A stretch of 64,000 nt of DNA, taken from NCBI RefSeq assembly GCF_900108315.1, contig NZ_FNVB01000007.1:310001-374000 (forward strand), read 5' to 3'. Below the pieces are notes generated by a model, which worked only from the letters and a program-made list of their open reading frames with translations, was not told the origin of the DNA and did no database searches. The stretch comes from Saccharopolyspora kobensis (lineage in GTDB: Bacteria > Actinomycetota > Actinomycetes > Mycobacteriales > Pseudonocardiaceae). Position 1 is the stretch's first letter; the number at the start of each line of letters is the position of its first letter. Below, one piece after another: positions 19,021 to 28,315 of the stretch. Both the position numbers and the translations under genes were made by a program.

Positions 19021-20316
19021 TCAGGGGTTGCGGCGACCGGTTTCGGTGCCGGTGGTGGCGAGATGACCGCCGGGGCCGCCCGCACCGCCCGCGCCACCCG
19101 TGTCGGCGACGCCGTTGAGGCCGCGCAAGCCCGGGATGCCGGGCGTGATCCCGTCGCCGCCGGTTCCGCCGTCCCCGCCGTCACCGCCCGGGCCGCTGAT
19201 GGTGTGGACGGTGGCCCGGCCGCCGTCCTGGGACATGATGTTGCCGATGTTGGCGACGCCGCCGTCCCCGCCGGTGCCGCCCGTTCCACCGGCGCCCTCG
19301 ACCTCGTTGTCCGCGGCAGCGGCATCGCGGGCGCTCGGCTGGTGACCGGTTCCGCCGTCGCCACCGCGTCCACCGCGGCCGCCCTTGCCGCCCTGGACGG
19401 TGATGTCGTCGGTACCGGTGCTCACGATCGTGCCGGTCTTGCCGTTGGCCGCGCCGCCGCGGCCGTTGGCCCGCTCGCTGCCACCGCCGCCGTTGCCGCC
19501 GTCACCGCCGTTCCCGCTGCGCGTGCTGGCGGTCGCATCCCCGCCCACGCCGCCGGTTCCGCCGGTTCCGCTGTCGCCGCCGATGATCGTGACGGTGTTC
19601 TCGCCGTCGCCCGGGTAGATGTGGCCGAGGTTCCCGGTTCCGCCGTCCCCGGCGTTGCCGCCCCGGCCGCCGCGGGAGTCGGCGGGATCGGCAGTGCCCG
19701 TGCCGCCGTCTCCGCCCGTGCCGCCGTTGCCGCCCCGGCCACCGGTGACGGTGATCGTGTTGTTCCCGGTGCCGCCGTTGATCACGCCGGTCTCGGTCAC
19801 CCCGGGCCCGCCGTTGCCGCCGTGGCCACCGACACCGGCGCTGCCGCCGGCCCGCGCGCTGGGACCGGTCGCGCCGTCGGTCCCGGCCGCACCACCGGTG
19901 CTGCCGCCGTTCTTGCCCCCGTTCTCGCCGTTCTTGGTGTTCTTGGTGTCGCCGCTGCGGCCGTCGAGGTGCCCGTTGCCGCCCTTGCCGCCGTCACCGC
20001 CCGCGCGGCCGGTGACGATGATCAGGTCGTCGCCCGCACCGCCGTTGACGGTGCCCGCCACGGCCCCGTTGAGGTAGAAGCGGTCGTTGCCGTCGCTGCC
20101 GTCGAGCGTGGTGCCCTCCGGGACGCCGCGTTCGCAGACGACGTCCACCCCGGAGCCGTTCGAGGTCCGCGTGCAGGACGGCGGTGCTGCCTGGGCGGTC
20201 GGGACCGCGGCGATGCTGAAGGTGACGGCGAGCATGGCGGCGCTCGGCAGCGGCCACCAGTGCTGGACCTGCCGGACCGGACCGCCGCTAGCGGTCCGAG
20301 GTGGGCGATTGCGCAT
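19021..20316 (-). CDS. Secreted PGRS-like Gly-rich repeat protein
   Basis: 431 residues from an ATG at 20316, eight bases after TAAGGAG. A basic N-terminus and hydrophobic stretch (AAMLAVTFSIAAVPTAQA) form a secretion signal. The mature part starts with CTRTSNGSGVDVVCERG (two Cys). It then alternates short beta-prone strands with polyglycine blocks: NGGAGDDLIIVTG, NGGTGNNTITVTGG, DGENTVTIIGG and STGTDDITVQGG, each followed by GGXGGX runs. This gives about five modules resembling degenerate RTX turns plus PE_PGRS-like spacers, without a PE domain. It sits between the Gly-rich peptide genes. It may be a surface or matrix protein belonging to the same system; function unknown. Confidence 0.75.
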   Translation of the reverse strand: MRNRPPRTASGGPVRQVQHWWPLPSAAMLAVTFSIAAVPTAQAAPPSCTRTSNGSGVDVVCERGVPEGTTLDGSDGNDRFYLNGAVAGTVNGGAGDDLIIVTGRAGGDGGKGGNGHLDGRSGDTKNTKNGENGGKNGGSTGGAAGTDGATGPSARAGGSAGVGGHGGNGGPGVTETGVINGGTGNNTITVTGGRGGNGGTGGDGGTGTADPADSRGGRGGNAGDGGTGNLGHIYPGDGENTVTIIGGDSGTGGTGGVGGDATASTRSGNGGDGGNGGGGSERANGRGGAANGKTGTIVSTGTDDITVQGGKGGRGGRGGDGGTGHQPSARDAAAADNEVEGAGGTGGTGGDGGVANIGNIMSQDGGRATVHTISGPGGDGGDGGTGGDGITPGIPGLRGLNGVADTGGAGGAGGPGGHLATTGTETGRRNP

Positions 20317-20814
20317 CGGCACTACTCCTTACCCGGGATGGTTTCGGCTGGGCCAAACAGCGCGGGAGTCTAGGCCGAGTGGATCAGCGGTGGTGGTATC
20401 CGAGCGGGCGACGTTGGGGGAATCAGCCGCGGACCACCCGAATCGGTGGTTGCCCGCCCGCCCGGTGCCGGAGCGGCTCCGGTGCGCATTCGCCCGGGCG
20501 CCGTGACGCCGAATTCCGGGGCTTGCGCTGATCGGTTCTTTTTCCGGAGGAGCGGTTTTCTCCACAATTCGCGGTAGTGCGTCTAACCGTTCCGGCTGTC
20601 GCTCATGAATCTTCGAAGTGGCCTGTGAGCAGGCATTTTCTTCTGAATCGCGGATGTTGGTTGTTTTCGGACTGCGCTGGTCATCGGGTGCATTTACCCT
20701 CCGAATCGGTGCCGGTGAATCTGGGGGCGTTGGATGGGGGATCTGGGTTTTCGACCTTGTCCGGCATCGATCTCCGGCTGCATTCCGAGCCCGTTCCGAC
20801 TGGGGAGGACGAAA
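20317..20814. other. Divergent intergenic region, AT-richer
   Basis: About 500 bp lie between the PGRS-like gene (minus) and peptide A2 (plus). Base composition is visibly less GC-rich around 20570-20720. No frame has a ribosome site with a recognisable product. It probably holds divergent promoters for both arms of the Gly-rich locus; I could not single out -35/-10 boxes. Confidence 0.4.
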
Positions 20815-21126
20815 GTGATCGATGAAACTGAACCGGTGAGCTTCGAAGAGCTGGGCGACCAGCGCCTGGAGTTCCTGCCGCCGCGCACGGTCATGTCGAC
20901 GCTGTTCCAGGCCGGCGGCTGGGACGGTGTCGTGATCGAAGGCGGTTCCGGAGGTACCGGTGGTGGCACCGGCGGCGGCAACGGCGGCGGTGACGGCGGC
21001 GATGGCGGCGACGGCGACTTGGGCGGCGTCGGCGGTCACGGCGGCAACGGTGGCTTCGGCTACGGCGGCTTCGGAATCGGTGGTCCGGGCATCGGCGGCA
21101 ACGGCGGGCCGTTCTTCGGCTGGTGA
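20815..21126 (+). CDS. Gly-rich putative precursor peptide A2
   Basis: 103 residues from a GTG at 20815 preceded by GGGGAGGAC. The leader-like N-terminus (SFEELGDQRL, then EFLPPRTVMST at 19-29) is followed by a short hydrophobic VVIEGG. A GGTGGGTGGGNGGGDGG block then leads into aromatic-spiced repeats (GFGYGGFGIGGPGIGG), ending GGPFFGW. The leader motif, core block and C-terminal GxGIGG units match A1 and A3, showing common descent. It is 76 bp upstream of A3 on the same strand. No Cys, no signal peptide. Presumed substrate of the RRE-M50 peptidase encoded on the opposite strand; unproven. Confidence 0.8.
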   Translation: MIDETEPVSFEELGDQRLEFLPPRTVMSTLFQAGGWDGVVIEGGSGGTGGGTGGGNGGGDGGDGGDGDLGGVGGHGGNGGFGYGGFGIGGPGIGGNGGPFFGW

Positions 21127-21202
21127 TCTGCCTTGACCTCGCTCCTCCGCGGGTAGGCCTGAGAGGTCCGCTCAACGCGCTCCGATGGCCAAGGGGGATC
21201 TG

Positions 21203-21520
21203 ATGTTCGAACCGAGACGGCAGCTCAGCGCGACGGAGCTCGATGAACTGGGCCTCGTCGAGTTCCTGCCACCGCGCACGGTCATGTCGACGTTGCCGGC
21301 CCAAGCCGACTGGGGCGAAGTGGTGGTCGAGGGCGGCGACGGTGGCGACGGTGGTGGCACCGGCGGCGGCAACGGCGGCGGCGACGGTGGTGACGGCGGC
21401 GACGGCTCCGCCAACGGCGGCGACGGCGGCGACGGTGGCCTCGGCGGCGACGGAGTCGGCGGCGAGGGCCTCGGTGGGGCCGGAGTCGGCGGTGACGGCG
21501 GGCCGATGCTCGGCGGCTGA
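21203..21520 (+). CDS. Gly-rich putative precursor peptide A3
   Basis: 105 residues from an ATG at 21203, five to six bases after AAGGGGG; an in-frame ATG at 21185 has a poorer site. The leader has LSATELDELGLVEFLPPRTVMST and then VVVEGG. The tail is GGDGGGTGGGNGGGDGG followed by DGVGG, EGLGG, AGVGG and DGG units ending PMLGG. It is closest to A2 and was probably made by duplication. A terminator-like hairpin follows 20 bp after the stop. As with A1 and A2, the tail has no Cys and hardly any Ser or Thr, so azole or lanthionine chemistry is unlikely. Confidence 0.8.
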   Translation: MFEPRRQLSATELDELGLVEFLPPRTVMSTLPAQADWGEVVVEGGDGGDGGGTGGGNGGGDGGDGGDGSANGGDGGDGGLGGDGVGGEGLGGAGVGGDGGPMLGG

Positions 21521-21540
21521 CCCGGCTCCGCGGATGCGAA

Positions 21541-21570
21541 CGGGCTGTCCGGAAACTTCCGGGCAGCCCG
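21541..21570 (+). terminator. Terminator-like hairpin after A3
   Basis: A 13-bp stem (CGGGCTGTCCGGA / TCCGGGCAGCCCG) with one G-T wobble and a four-base AACT loop is followed by TTCCTCGT. It begins 20 bp after the A3 stop codon. Confidence 0.7.
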
Positions 21571-21576
21571 TTCCTC

Positions 21577-21897
21577 GTGCCCGGAGCAGGCGGGTGTCCG
21601 CTGTGCGTCCGTCCAACCGGCGTTGGAGCTTCGACCGATTCCGCACCGGAGCCCGGTGGCGCGCTGCTGTTCGTCAACATCCCGGGCCAGCTCGTCGGCC
21701 CGCTCGGTGGGCTGGCGGGAGGCGGGGGCATCAGCCTGCCGCTGTCCCTGCTGCTCGCGGCGGTCGGCTACCTCGGCCTGCTCCGGGCGTTCCCCGAGCC
21801 CCGTGACGTGTTCGGCCCGGACGGGCTCCGCTGGGTGCCCTGCGCTGACACCCCGGTGCCGCCGATCGCGGCGGAACCCGTTCGTGATCGGCTCTGA
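21577..21897 (+). CDS. Possible small hypothetical protein or remnant
   Basis: A frame of 106 codons from a GTG. Its second half has very high third-position GC and a plausible membrane segment (ISLPLSLLLAAVGYLGLLRAF), which argues for coding. The first 25 codons look non-coding and there is no clear ribosome site. It may be a real small gene with a different start, or the tail of a decayed one. No family recognised. Confidence 0.3.
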   Translation: MPGAGGCPLCVRPTGVGASTDSAPEPGGALLFVNIPGQLVGPLGGLAGGGGISLPLSLLLAAVGYLGLLRAFPEPRDVFGPDGLRWVPCADTPVPPIAAEPVRDRL

Positions 21898-22033
21898 GGT
21901 GGGAAGTTCCGTTGAGCTCGGCCGGTGAACGAGAGGACGGCCACCGTGGGCTCTCGGCGGCGACGGGTGGCGGCACGCGGTGGTGGACTGATGGGCCGAC
22001 TCGGACTGAACAACCCGATGGTCACCTGGCCGT

Positions 22034-22582
22034 CTAGGCCTGGCGGGCTTCGGCGACCTGCGCGAGCAGCCGGTCGAAGACCTTCTTGATCAGCTCCGGG
22101 TCCGGGTGCGGCAGGCCGGACAGCGCGCTGAGGTAGAGGCCGTCGCCGACCAGGCGCACGATCTCGGCCAGCACCGGGTCGCCGATGTGGTCGGTGAGCA
22201 GCTCCGACCAGCGGCCGAACACCCTGGCCAGCACCTCGCTGCCCGCCTCGCTGAGACCCTCGGCGCTGCGCAGCGCGGCGATGACCGACCAGTAGAGCGC
22301 CATCTCCTCGTCGCTGGCGGGCAGCGAGGTCTGCAGGAAGTACCGGACGACGTCGACGCCGTCCTCGGTGGCCTGCGCGAACTCGGCCTCGGCGGCGTTG
22401 TCGAGCCGCAGCGTGAGGCCCTGCAGCATCGCCTGCTTGGAGCGGAAGTGGTAGAGCAGGCCGCCCTTGGACACCCCGGCTTCGGCGGCGACCGATTCCA
22501 GGGTCACCGCGGCGGTTCCCTTGCGGATCAGGATCCGCTGCAGCGCGTCGAGGATGCGGTCTCTGGTGTCGGAGGCAGCCAC
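22034..22582 (-). CDS. TetR-family repressor of the adjacent MFS exporter
   Basis: 182 residues from a GTG at 22582. The N-terminal TetR HTH (about 5-50) reads TRDRILDALQRILIRKGTAAVTLESVAAEAGVSKGGLLYHFRSK. A helical ligand-binding domain with a TetR_C-type end follows. It is divergent from an EmrB/QacA exporter, the classic repressor-pump arrangement. The 91-bp gap holds two copies of a palindrome (centres 40 bp apart) that are likely its operators. The longer in-frame extension has no ribosome site and would run through those operators. Inducer unknown; probably a pump substrate. Confidence 0.88.
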   Translation of the reverse strand: MAASDTRDRILDALQRILIRKGTAAVTLESVAAEAGVSKGGLLYHFRSKQAMLQGLTLRLDNAAEAEFAQATEDGVDVVRYFLQTSLPASDEEMALYWSVIAALRSAEGLSEAGSEVLARVFGRWSELLTDHIGDPVLAEIVRLVGDGLYLSALSGLPHPDPELIKKVFDRLLAQVAEARQA

Positions 22583-22593
22583 GGTTTGAACTA

Positions 22594-22609
22594 TACCGTC
22601 TGGACGGTT
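22594..22609. promoter_or_regulatory. TetR operator copy 1
   Basis: TACCGTC-N2-GACGGTT is a near-perfect inverted repeat sharing its core with the copy at 22631. It lies 12 bp from the repressor start, so it probably mediates autorepression. Confidence 0.65.
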
Positions 22610-22630
22610 AGTATCCCTACCGGACCGCTT

Positions 22631-22652
22631 CTGTACCGTCTGGACGGTACAG
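22631..22652. promoter_or_regulatory. TetR operator copy 2
   Basis: A perfect inverted repeat, CTGTACCGTC-N2-GACGGTACAG, about 22 bp upstream of the MFS start codon. Its core is identical to the first copy and the centres are 40 bp apart, close to four helical turns. Confidence 0.75.
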
Positions 22653-22673
22653 ATCAATCGAGGCCGTGTAGAG

Positions 22674-24167
22674 ATGACCAACCTGAAATCGCCCAGTACT
22701 TCCCGCAGGCAGTGGGCCGCGCTCGGCGCGCTGCTGCTGCCCGTCCTGCTGATCTCCGTCGACAACACGGTGCTGAGCTTCGCCGTGCCGCACATCAGCG
22801 AGGAGCTGCGCCCGAGCGGCGGCCAGCTGCTGTGGATCGTCGACATCTACTCGCTGATGCTCGCCGGACTGCTCGTCACGATGGGCACCCTCGGCGACCG
22901 GATCGGCCGTCGCCGCCTGCTGCTGATCGGCGCCACCGGCTTCGGCCTGGCCTCGGTGCTGGCGGCGTTCGCGCCCAGCGCCGAACTGCTCATCGCCGCC
23001 CGTGCCCTGCTGGGCGTGGCCGGTGCGACGCTGATGCCCTCGACGCTGTCGCTGATCCGCAACATCTTCACCGATCCGCGCGCCCGGACCACCGCGATCG
23101 CCGCCTGGACGGCGACCTTCGCCGGTGGTGCCGCGTTCGGACCGCTGCTCGGCGGCCTGCTGCTGGAGCACTTCTGGTGGGGATCGGTGTTCCTGATCAA
23201 CCTGCCCGTCATGGTGCTGCTGCTGATCGTCGGGCCGCTGGTGATCCCGGAATCGCGCAACCCGAACCCGGGCCGCTACGACCTGCCCAGCGCGGGGCTC
23301 TCGCTGCTGGCGATGCTGGCGCTGGTCCTCGGCGTCAAGGAGTTCGCCGGCGGCGGCTCGCTGGCGCTGCCCGCGGTGGCCGTGGCGCTGATCGCCGGGT
23401 GCGCGTTCGTGCGCAGGCAGCGCAGGCTCGACGACCCGATGCTGGACCTGGGCCTGTTCGCCAAGCCGCGGTTCAGCGTGGCGGTGGCCAGCAACCTGCT
23501 GGCGGTGTTCGTGATGGTCGGCGGGCTGTTCTTCATGACCCAGTACCTGCAGCTGGTGCTCGGGATGTCCCCGCTGCGCGCGGGCCTGGCGCTGCTGCCG
23601 GGCATCGGGCTGTCGGTGGTCGGCTCGCTGGTGGCCGTTCGGCTGATCCGCCGGGTGCGGCTGGCCGAGCTGCTGGGTGCGGCGATGTTCGCGACGGGCC
23701 TGGGCTACCTGCTGATGGTGCTGCTGCCGTCGGAGGGCAGCGCCTGGCTGGTGGTGGTGGCGTTCATGATCGTCGGCGTCAGCGCGGGGATCACCGAGAC
23801 GGCCACCAACGACACCATCATGAACACGGTGGCCCCGGAGAACGCGGGCGCGGCCTCGGCGATCTCGGAGACCGGCTACGAGCTGGGTGCGGCGCTGGGG
23901 ACGGCGGTCCTCGGCAGCGTGGTGACGGCGGCCTACCGCAGCCACGTCGACGTGACCGGCCTGCCGGAATCCATTGTGGACGCAGCGCAGGACACGCTCG
24001 GCGGTGCGCTGGCGGTGGCCGGTGAGCTGCCGCTGGAACAGGCGGTGGCCCTGCGCGACTCGGCTGCGCACGCCTTCACCCACGGCGTGCACGTGACCAG
24101 CGTGGTCGGCGCGGTGGTGCTCGCCTTCGCGGCCTTCCAGGCCTGGTGGGTGCTCTCCCGCCGCTGA
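22674..24167 (+). CDS. DHA2-family (EmrB/QacA-type) drug exporter
   Basis: A 497-residue, probably 14-span, proton-driven exporter. Motifs are SVDNTVLSFAVPHISEEL in helix 1, GDRIGRRRLLLIG (motif A) after helix 2, and GVAGATLMPSTLSLIRNIF. The late ETATNDTIMNTVAPENAGAASAISETGYELGAALG segment is typical of QacA/SmvA-like pumps. The ATG at 22674 lies just after the second operator. Such pumps expel cationic or aromatic drugs across the cytoplasmic membrane. Divergent TetR repressor and a strong terminator make it a self-contained resistance module. Confidence 0.92.
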   Translation: MTNLKSPSTSRRQWAALGALLLPVLLISVDNTVLSFAVPHISEELRPSGGQLLWIVDIYSLMLAGLLVTMGTLGDRIGRRRLLLIGATGFGLASVLAAFAPSAELLIAARALLGVAGATLMPSTLSLIRNIFTDPRARTTAIAAWTATFAGGAAFGPLLGGLLLEHFWWGSVFLINLPVMVLLLIVGPLVIPESRNPNPGRYDLPSAGLSLLAMLALVLGVKEFAGGGSLALPAVAVALIAGCAFVRRQRRLDDPMLDLGLFAKPRFSVAVASNLLAVFVMVGGLFFMTQYLQLVLGMSPLRAGLALLPGIGLSVVGSLVAVRLIRRVRLAELLGAAMFATGLGYLLMVLLPSEGSAWLVVVAFMIVGVSAGITETATNDTIMNTVAPENAGAASAISETGYELGAALGTAVLGSVVTAAYRSHVDVTGLPESIVDAAQDTLGGALAVAGELPLEQAVALRDSAAHAFTHGVHVTSVVGAVVLAFAAFQAWWVLSRR

Positions 24168-24171
24168 TCGG

Positions 24172-24207
24172 CGAGGTGGCGGTCCCGTTCGGGGCCGCCA
24201 CCTCGTT
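24172..24207 (+). terminator. Hairpin terminator after MFS exporter
   Basis: An 11-bp perfect stem (CGAGGTGGCGG / CCGCCACCTCG) with an inner CCC-GGG extension is followed by TT, five bases after the exporter stop. Confidence 0.75.
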
Positions 24208-24351
24208 CGTCCACTGAGGACTCCAGGAGTCCTTTGCTCGCAACGGTTGCGGCCTGTTGGTGCTCGCGAGCCTGGTCTCGGTGGCGGATCGACTGGAACC
24301 GGCGTTGCTGCCAGGCTGGGCACCGACGAACCGGACCGGGGAGCGGATCCT

Positions 24352-25941
24352 ATGCGCCGAGCACGCGGATGGCTGGTCCTGCTGAGCGCTGCCGTGCTTC
24401 TCGGCGGCGCCGTGAGCGCTTCGGCCAGCGAGGACGAGGGCGCCCGGCCCGGTGACTGGCCCAGCTGGCAGGGCGATCCCGCCGGGTCGCGGTTCAACGG
24501 CGCCGAGGACCGGATCACTCCCGAAACCGTCGATGGGCTGAAGCTCAAGTGGGCCTTCGCCTACCCGAAGACCGGCGCATGGGTGAAGAGCCAGCCCGCG
24601 GTGGTCGGCGACGACGTGTTCTTCGGCGGACCGGACGCGCGCTTCTACGCCGTCGACGCCCGCAACGGCCAGCTGAAGTGGCAGTTCGATCTGGCATCGG
24701 TGGACCCGGCTCCGATGGACGGCGTGGCGTTCAACGGGGCGACCGGGCCAGCGGTGGCCGAGGGCAAGGTCTTCTTCGGCGACAGCCGCGGATACGCGTA
24801 CGCGCTGGACCAGCGCACCGGCGAGCTGATCTGGGCGGTGGACACCGAAGACCACCCGCGCGGCTGGCACACCAGCTCGCCGCTGTACCACCAAGGCCGG
24901 ATCTACCTGGGCTCCTCCAGCGCCGAGCACGGCGGCGGGCCCGACTACCCGTGCTGCACCTTCCGCGGGCACGTCGATTCCCTCGACGCGAAGACGGGCG
25001 AGCTGATCTGGCGCTACTACACGGTTCCCGAACCGCAAGCGGTCGGCACCTGGCCCAGCGGAGCGACCTGGTACGAGCCCTCCGGTGCGGGAGTGTGGGG
25101 ATCGCCGGTCATCGACGCCGAAACCGGCACGCTGTTCGTGGGCACCGGGCAGAACTACTCCGGCAACGGCGGCGACTTCGACACCCTGCTGGCGCTGGAC
25201 GCCATCGACGGCACGCTGCGCTGGAAGCAGCAGGTCACCGACGTCGACAGCTGGCGGGATCTGTGCAACGTCCCCGATTCGGCGGGCTACTGCCCGGGTC
25301 TGCAGGACGGCACCGCACTGGACTTCGACCTCGGGGCGAGCCCGAACCTGTTCCCGGTGCAGGGCCGCACGCTGGTCGGCATCGGGCAGAAGAGCGGCGT
25401 CTACCACGCTTTCGACGCGCGGACCGGTGAAGTGCGCTGGCGCAGGCAGCTGTCGGTGCCGTCCCCGCTCGGCGGGGCGACCGGGCTCCAGTGGGGTTCC
25501 AGCTACGACGGCGAACGCCTGTACGCGGCGAGCTACTTCGCCGACCCGGGCACCTTGAACGCCATGGATCCCGCCACCGGCGAGGTCGTGTGGACCACGC
25601 CCAACCCGGCCGACGGTTGTGACTGGGGTGGTGCGGCCGAGCATCCCGACCAGTGCGTGCTCGCGCACACGCCCGCGGTGACCTCCACGCCGGGCCTGGT
25701 CTACGAGGGCGGCACCGACGGCAAGATGCGGATCTACTCCGCCGAAACCGGCGAGGTGCTGTGGGAGTACGACACCGTCCGGGACTTCGCAGGCGCCAAC
25801 GGGTTGACCGGGCGCGGAGGCTCGATCGCCGGCAACGGCGGCGCGGTCGTCGCCAACGGGACGCTCTACGTCCAGACCGGCTACGAGCCGATGTACCCGA
25901 GCGAGCACGGCAACGTGCTACTCGCCTTCGACCTGCCCTGA
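24352..25941 (+). CDS. Secreted PQQ-type beta-propeller, PVA-dehydrogenase-like
   Basis: 529 residues from an ATG at 24352 with GGGGAG upstream. A signal peptide (RGWLVLLSAAVLLGGAVSASA) precedes WPSWQGDPAGSRFN and then repeated propeller blades of the pattern A-x-D-A-x-T-G-x-x-x-W (for example YAVDARNGQLKW and DSLDAKTGELIW). CCTFRGHVDSLDAKTG with adjacent Cys recalls polyvinyl-alcohol dehydrogenases, but their cytochrome c domain is absent. Likely an extracellular quinoprotein oxidising alcohols or polymers, or a binding protein with the fold. It runs convergently into the TetR gene, the two overlapping by 24 bp at their 3' ends. No PQQ genes are nearby. Confidence 0.78.
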   Translation: MRRARGWLVLLSAAVLLGGAVSASASEDEGARPGDWPSWQGDPAGSRFNGAEDRITPETVDGLKLKWAFAYPKTGAWVKSQPAVVGDDVFFGGPDARFYAVDARNGQLKWQFDLASVDPAPMDGVAFNGATGPAVAEGKVFFGDSRGYAYALDQRTGELIWAVDTEDHPRGWHTSSPLYHQGRIYLGSSSAEHGGGPDYPCCTFRGHVDSLDAKTGELIWRYYTVPEPQAVGTWPSGATWYEPSGAGVWGSPVIDAETGTLFVGTGQNYSGNGGDFDTLLALDAIDGTLRWKQQVTDVDSWRDLCNVPDSAGYCPGLQDGTALDFDLGASPNLFPVQGRTLVGIGQKSGVYHAFDARTGEVRWRRQLSVPSPLGGATGLQWGSSYDGERLYAASYFADPGTLNAMDPATGEVVWTTPNPADGCDWGGAAEHPDQCVLAHTPAVTSTPGLVYEGGTDGKMRIYSAETGEVLWEYDTVRDFAGANGLTGRGGSIAGNGGAVVANGTLYVQTGYEPMYPSEHGNVLLAFDLP

Positions 25942-26535
25942 TCCGCGCGCGAAAGCGCCGGCTGCTGCTGCCAGCGCGGCAGTTCCGGCCGCCTGCGCGG
26001 GCAGTTCCGGGTCGGGCGGGGTGCCGAGCAGCACCAGCTGGTGGTAGAGCGGTGCGGTCGCTGCGATGAGCAGGGCGCGCGCGTCGGTCCCGGCTTCCAG
26101 CTCGCCGCGCTGAACCGCCCTGTCGACGACGATCCCGCAGCGCTCGTAGCGGTCTTCCCACAGCCGCCGCAGCGCGCGGGCGGCCTCCTCGGATCGGAAG
26201 GACGCCGCGATCAGCGCCGTGGCGATCGAGGGGTGCTCGGTCAGCGACGTCTGGATCTCCTGGTTCAGCGCGGTGAGATCGCCGCGCAGCGAGCCGGTGT
26301 CGGCGGGCTGCCAGTCGTCGTCGCTCGTCGAGTCGAGGAGATCGGTGAGCAGGCCGCCGACGTCGCGCCAGCGGCGGTACACCGTGGTGCGGTGCACGCC
26401 GGAGCGCGCCGCGACGGCATCCACGGTGAGGGCGTCGTAGCCGTTCTCGGCCAGCTCAGCGCTGACGGCGGCGAGCACCTGGGCGCGGTTGCGGGCGGTG
26501 CGGCCACCGGGCCGGGGCTGTGGCGTGGAACTCAT
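25918..26535 (-). CDS. TetR/AcrR-family regulator
   Basis: A 205-residue regulator. HTH (about 15-60): NRAQVLAAVSAELAENGYDALTVDAVAARSGVHRTTVYRRW. The C-terminal domain resembles the TetR_C_11-like type (LTEHPSIATALIAASFRSEEAARALRRLWEDRY). It is divergent from the ABC-F/Vat pair over about 150 bp and may repress those resistance genes. It overlaps the quinoprotein gene at the 3' ends. The gap contains an imperfect repeat around 26582-26595 (CGCAACTGTTGTCG) that could be its site. Confidence 0.85.
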   Translation of the reverse strand: MSSTPQPRPGGRTARNRAQVLAAVSAELAENGYDALTVDAVAARSGVHRTTVYRRWRDVGGLLTDLLDSTSDDDWQPADTGSLRGDLTALNQEIQTSLTEHPSIATALIAASFRSEEAARALRRLWEDRYERCGIVVDRAVQRGELEAGTDARALLIAATAPLYHQLVLLGTPPDPELPAQAAGTAALAAAAGAFARGSGQVEGE

Positions 26536-26688
26536 CGTCGGCGGTCCAGTTGCTCGGCGGGACGGGATGCGCTTATCCTAACGCAACTGTTGTCGCACTA
26601 GTGAGGTTGCCGATGCTCAACCGAAGCGTTCGTCCCACCCCGCGGTTCCCGCTGGCCGCGTCCCCCTCGAATGCTTCGGAGTCCATGC
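26536..26688 (+). promoter_or_regulatory. Leader region of ABC-F gene with possible upstream peptide
   Basis: Between the TetR and ABC-F starts, an ATG at 26611 opens a frame (MLNRSVRPTPRFPLAASPSN...) that continues past the ABC-F start in another frame. Many antibiotic-resistance ABC-F genes are induced through ribosome stalling on such leaders. There is no clear ribosome site before this ATG, so this is only a candidate. Confidence 0.25.
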
Positions 26689-28284
<1,596 letters not shown>

Positions 28285-28315
28285 CACCACTCACCCCAGC
28301 GAAGGAGACCCCGCT

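Noticed and set aside
19021..20316. PE_PGRS family assignment
   Set aside because: The glycine pattern is similar, but there is no PE domain and the protein has its own signal peptide.
17227..20373. A 1048-codon open frame on the plus strand through the Gly-rich locus
   Set aside because: It is the complement of Gly-rich genes. GGC/GGT codons read on the other strand give Ala/Val/Pro-rich frames without stops, and there is no ribosome site or recognisable domain.
18454..21520. Short DNA repeats that look like a CRISPR or satellite array
   Set aside because: The periodicity is three-based and follows GGX codons within reading frames. There are no fixed-length spacers.
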